Of a stretch of DNA of 64,000 bases, positions 62,377-64,000 are shown piece after piece; the stretch's first letter is position 1; each line of letters opens with the position of its first letter. Source of the stretch: Coprinellus micaceus (taxonomy: Eukaryota > Basidiomycota > Agaricomycetes > Agaricales > Psathyrellaceae); contig OX596337.1 of assembly GCA_951394405.1 (NCBI GenBank), forward strand, positions 1,302,001 to 1,366,000, written 5' to 3'. A model generated the notes under the pieces. The model saw only the letters and a program-made list of their open reading frames with translations, made no database searches and was not told the DNA's origin. The position numbers and the translations under genes are program-made.

Positions 62377-64000
62377 TCACTTCCCCGCCTGTATCCCAAG
62401 GTCTACCAGAACGTACACATTTGCTGCGACGACCACTAGCCAAATGATAGCGCCAATCACAATGGTGACCTTGTTGTTGCTGTAGTCGACTATCTCATCC
62501 TCGTCTGCAGCTTCAACGCCCTTCGGAGAGTCAGGGATTTTACCCGAGGACGCCGTTGCTTGAGGAGCACCCTTCCCAAGCAGGGGCCTAGATGGTGACC
62601 CTGGGGTGGGTGGAAACTGCGCAGAGGATGGAATAGGCAACGTCGGCGAGGTCACTGTGTCCTTGTCGACGGAACGACTGTGGGGGGACGAACTGGCCTC
62701 TAAAGTGGGGACAGAAGCCGTTGAAGAAGTTGGGTCGGTAGTCCGCTTCGCCTTGCGAACAGACATGATGGCTTTGGAGGATGTGCACCAGAGAAGGGGG
62801 AATGTAACGAATGGGAGCACAACCGACAAAACGACCTGGGACGCAATCAGCAGGCCGTCTATCCCCCGCCTTCCCATCGCAATCGCGACTATCATGGAGG
62901 GAATGATGGCGAGAAGTCGTGTGATAAGCCTCCGCATAATAGGCTGTAGATGGCGGGTGTTAGTAAACCTGTCCTCACCAGCGATGTTCAGACTTACGGA
63001 GACGCGCCACTGCAGGAATCCTTCGCACACGGCTTGGCCAGCGACAGTGGCAATAAGTGACGAACTCTGACGAAAGGGTGAGTAAAATTATCCAACAGCG
63101 GGTCTTTGGGGCTTCTCACCTGGCCAGATGCTAACAGGGCAATGGCAAAAAGAGTAGCGGCGGCTACAACAAGAACTCGTGAGTAATTAGATGGACACTG
63201 CCATATCGCAGGGACATACGTTTCCCAACAATATCTCGAATAAGGTCATATGCATCGAACAGGCTCGCTGGGTCGCCATTTCCGTCCCACCGATTGCCGT
63301 AGAAGAATACCGCAGACGCTAGCATGAGGATTCTAAAGGTAATAAATCAGGCTTGGAAGATATCTCGCTACAGGTGAACGTGGCTTACAACGAATTGATG
63401 AGAACGGCGAAGCCCAGAAGGCTTGCAACGACGTCTGCAATCCCGTGGTACAGGTGAGCGGCCACAAACGCATAGGGGTTATTTTCGCGTTCGCTATGTC
63501 GCGTGGCATGGTGATAGAACGATGGAGGCGGACGCTTGAATGCCATCAGCATGTTCTTCTTCATTGAGCGCCATACAATCTGCCGCTTGGAAGGCCTCGC
63601 CTCAGTCGCGCTTGCATTGGAGGCGCTCGAATCATCGTCGAAGTATTCAACTTTGGGTGCTCCACGGAACTCAATGCGATCTTGAGTAGCAAGCGCGGAT
63701 CCGATGAACAGGCTGTGAGGCATCACAGTGGCCCCGAGGATACCGACAGCTAGCAGAACGCGTTAGGAGACTACGACATCGAAAGTCGCACGACTGGGAC
63801 GCACAAGTGTACAACCCTCCAGATTGGAAGATGTATTTCGACGGAATGTAGCCCTTGAAGGCATCACCCCAGTTGACATCCACCTTGGAGATGATGACGA
63901 TCATACAAACGAGAACGGCGAGGACCTAAATGCAGCGGTTAGCGAGTCCTGCCTCTGGAAGTGGCCGTAGTCCCTACCAGCCCGGCAATGAGAAACTCGA
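62377..64000 (-). CDS. Nramp-family divalent metal transporter, partial at the right edge
   Basis: This is an SLC11/SMF-type proton-coupled Mn2+/Fe2+ transporter in a cellular membrane. Visible exons, 5' to 3': 64000-63978 (continues outside), 63925-63805, 63749-63389, 63332-63220, 63163-63120, 63066-62998, 62943-62377, joined by six introns of 52-56 nt with consistent phases. Segments include VLAVLVCMIVIISKVDVNWG, GILGATVMPHSLFIGSALAT (the metal-binding MPH motif of helix 6), ENNPYAFVAAHLYHGIADVV, MLASAVFFYGNRWDGNGDP and ALLASGQSSSLIATVAGQ (the conserved Nramp transport signature). Near the C-terminus a Ser/Pro/Thr-rich cytosolic loop of about 120 residues precedes the last helix (KVTIVIGAIIWLVVVAANVY). 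The N-terminal helices, including the DPGN motif of helix 1, lie outside the window. Confidence 0.92.

Overview
The window looks like nuclear DNA of a filamentous basidiomycete, probably an Agaricomycete. Its genes are split by many short (about 47-69 nt) GT-AG introns. It encodes a fungal KRR1, an EZH2-type CXC-SET protein, an Nramp transporter and a basidiomycete-style NACHT (NLR-like) gene. Intergenic DNA is GC-rich and gene-poor. All exon models were built by eye from reading-frame continuity and splice signals; no search was run.

The layout is symmetric. From 1 to about 16.4 kb there are three copies of a roughly 5-6 kb unit in minus orientation. The first is cut by the left edge, and about 2.6 kb of unrelated DNA sits between the second and third. 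From 31.3 to about 48.5 kb there are three more copies in plus orientation, head to tail. Each complete unit has a C-poor/G-rich upstream stretch, a conserved proximal segment, an inverted-repeat TATA element, one two-exon gene for a 229-324 residue protein of a family I do not recognise, and a conserved 3' tail. The far-upstream end of most units carries a CTAGGGTTA-like motif. The two arrays point away from each other.

Between the arrays (16.4-31.3 kb) lies an ordinary gene block: a Ser/Pro-rich protein (17.1-18.4 kb), a putative multi-spanning membrane protein (19.7-21.6 kb), an EZH2-like histone methyltransferase (21.9-24.75 kb), an NCBP3/FOP-like mRNA export factor (24.9-26.4 kb, minus), KRR1 (26.7-28.3 kb) divergent from it, and a broken NACHT gene (28.6-30.75 kb, minus). 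KRR1 only keeps its frame if a single-nucleotide exon at 26931 is included.

Right of the arrays, 48.5-54.3 and 55-59.8 kb are gene-poor. They contain a conserved-looking 207-residue protein (54.3-55.0 kb), a 585-residue low-complexity protein (59.8-61.6 kb), and the 3' two thirds of an Nramp metal transporter that runs off the right edge (62.4-64.0 kb, minus).

The most unusual content is the pair of divergent tandem arrays with their orphan gene family, followed by the one-nucleotide exon in KRR1.
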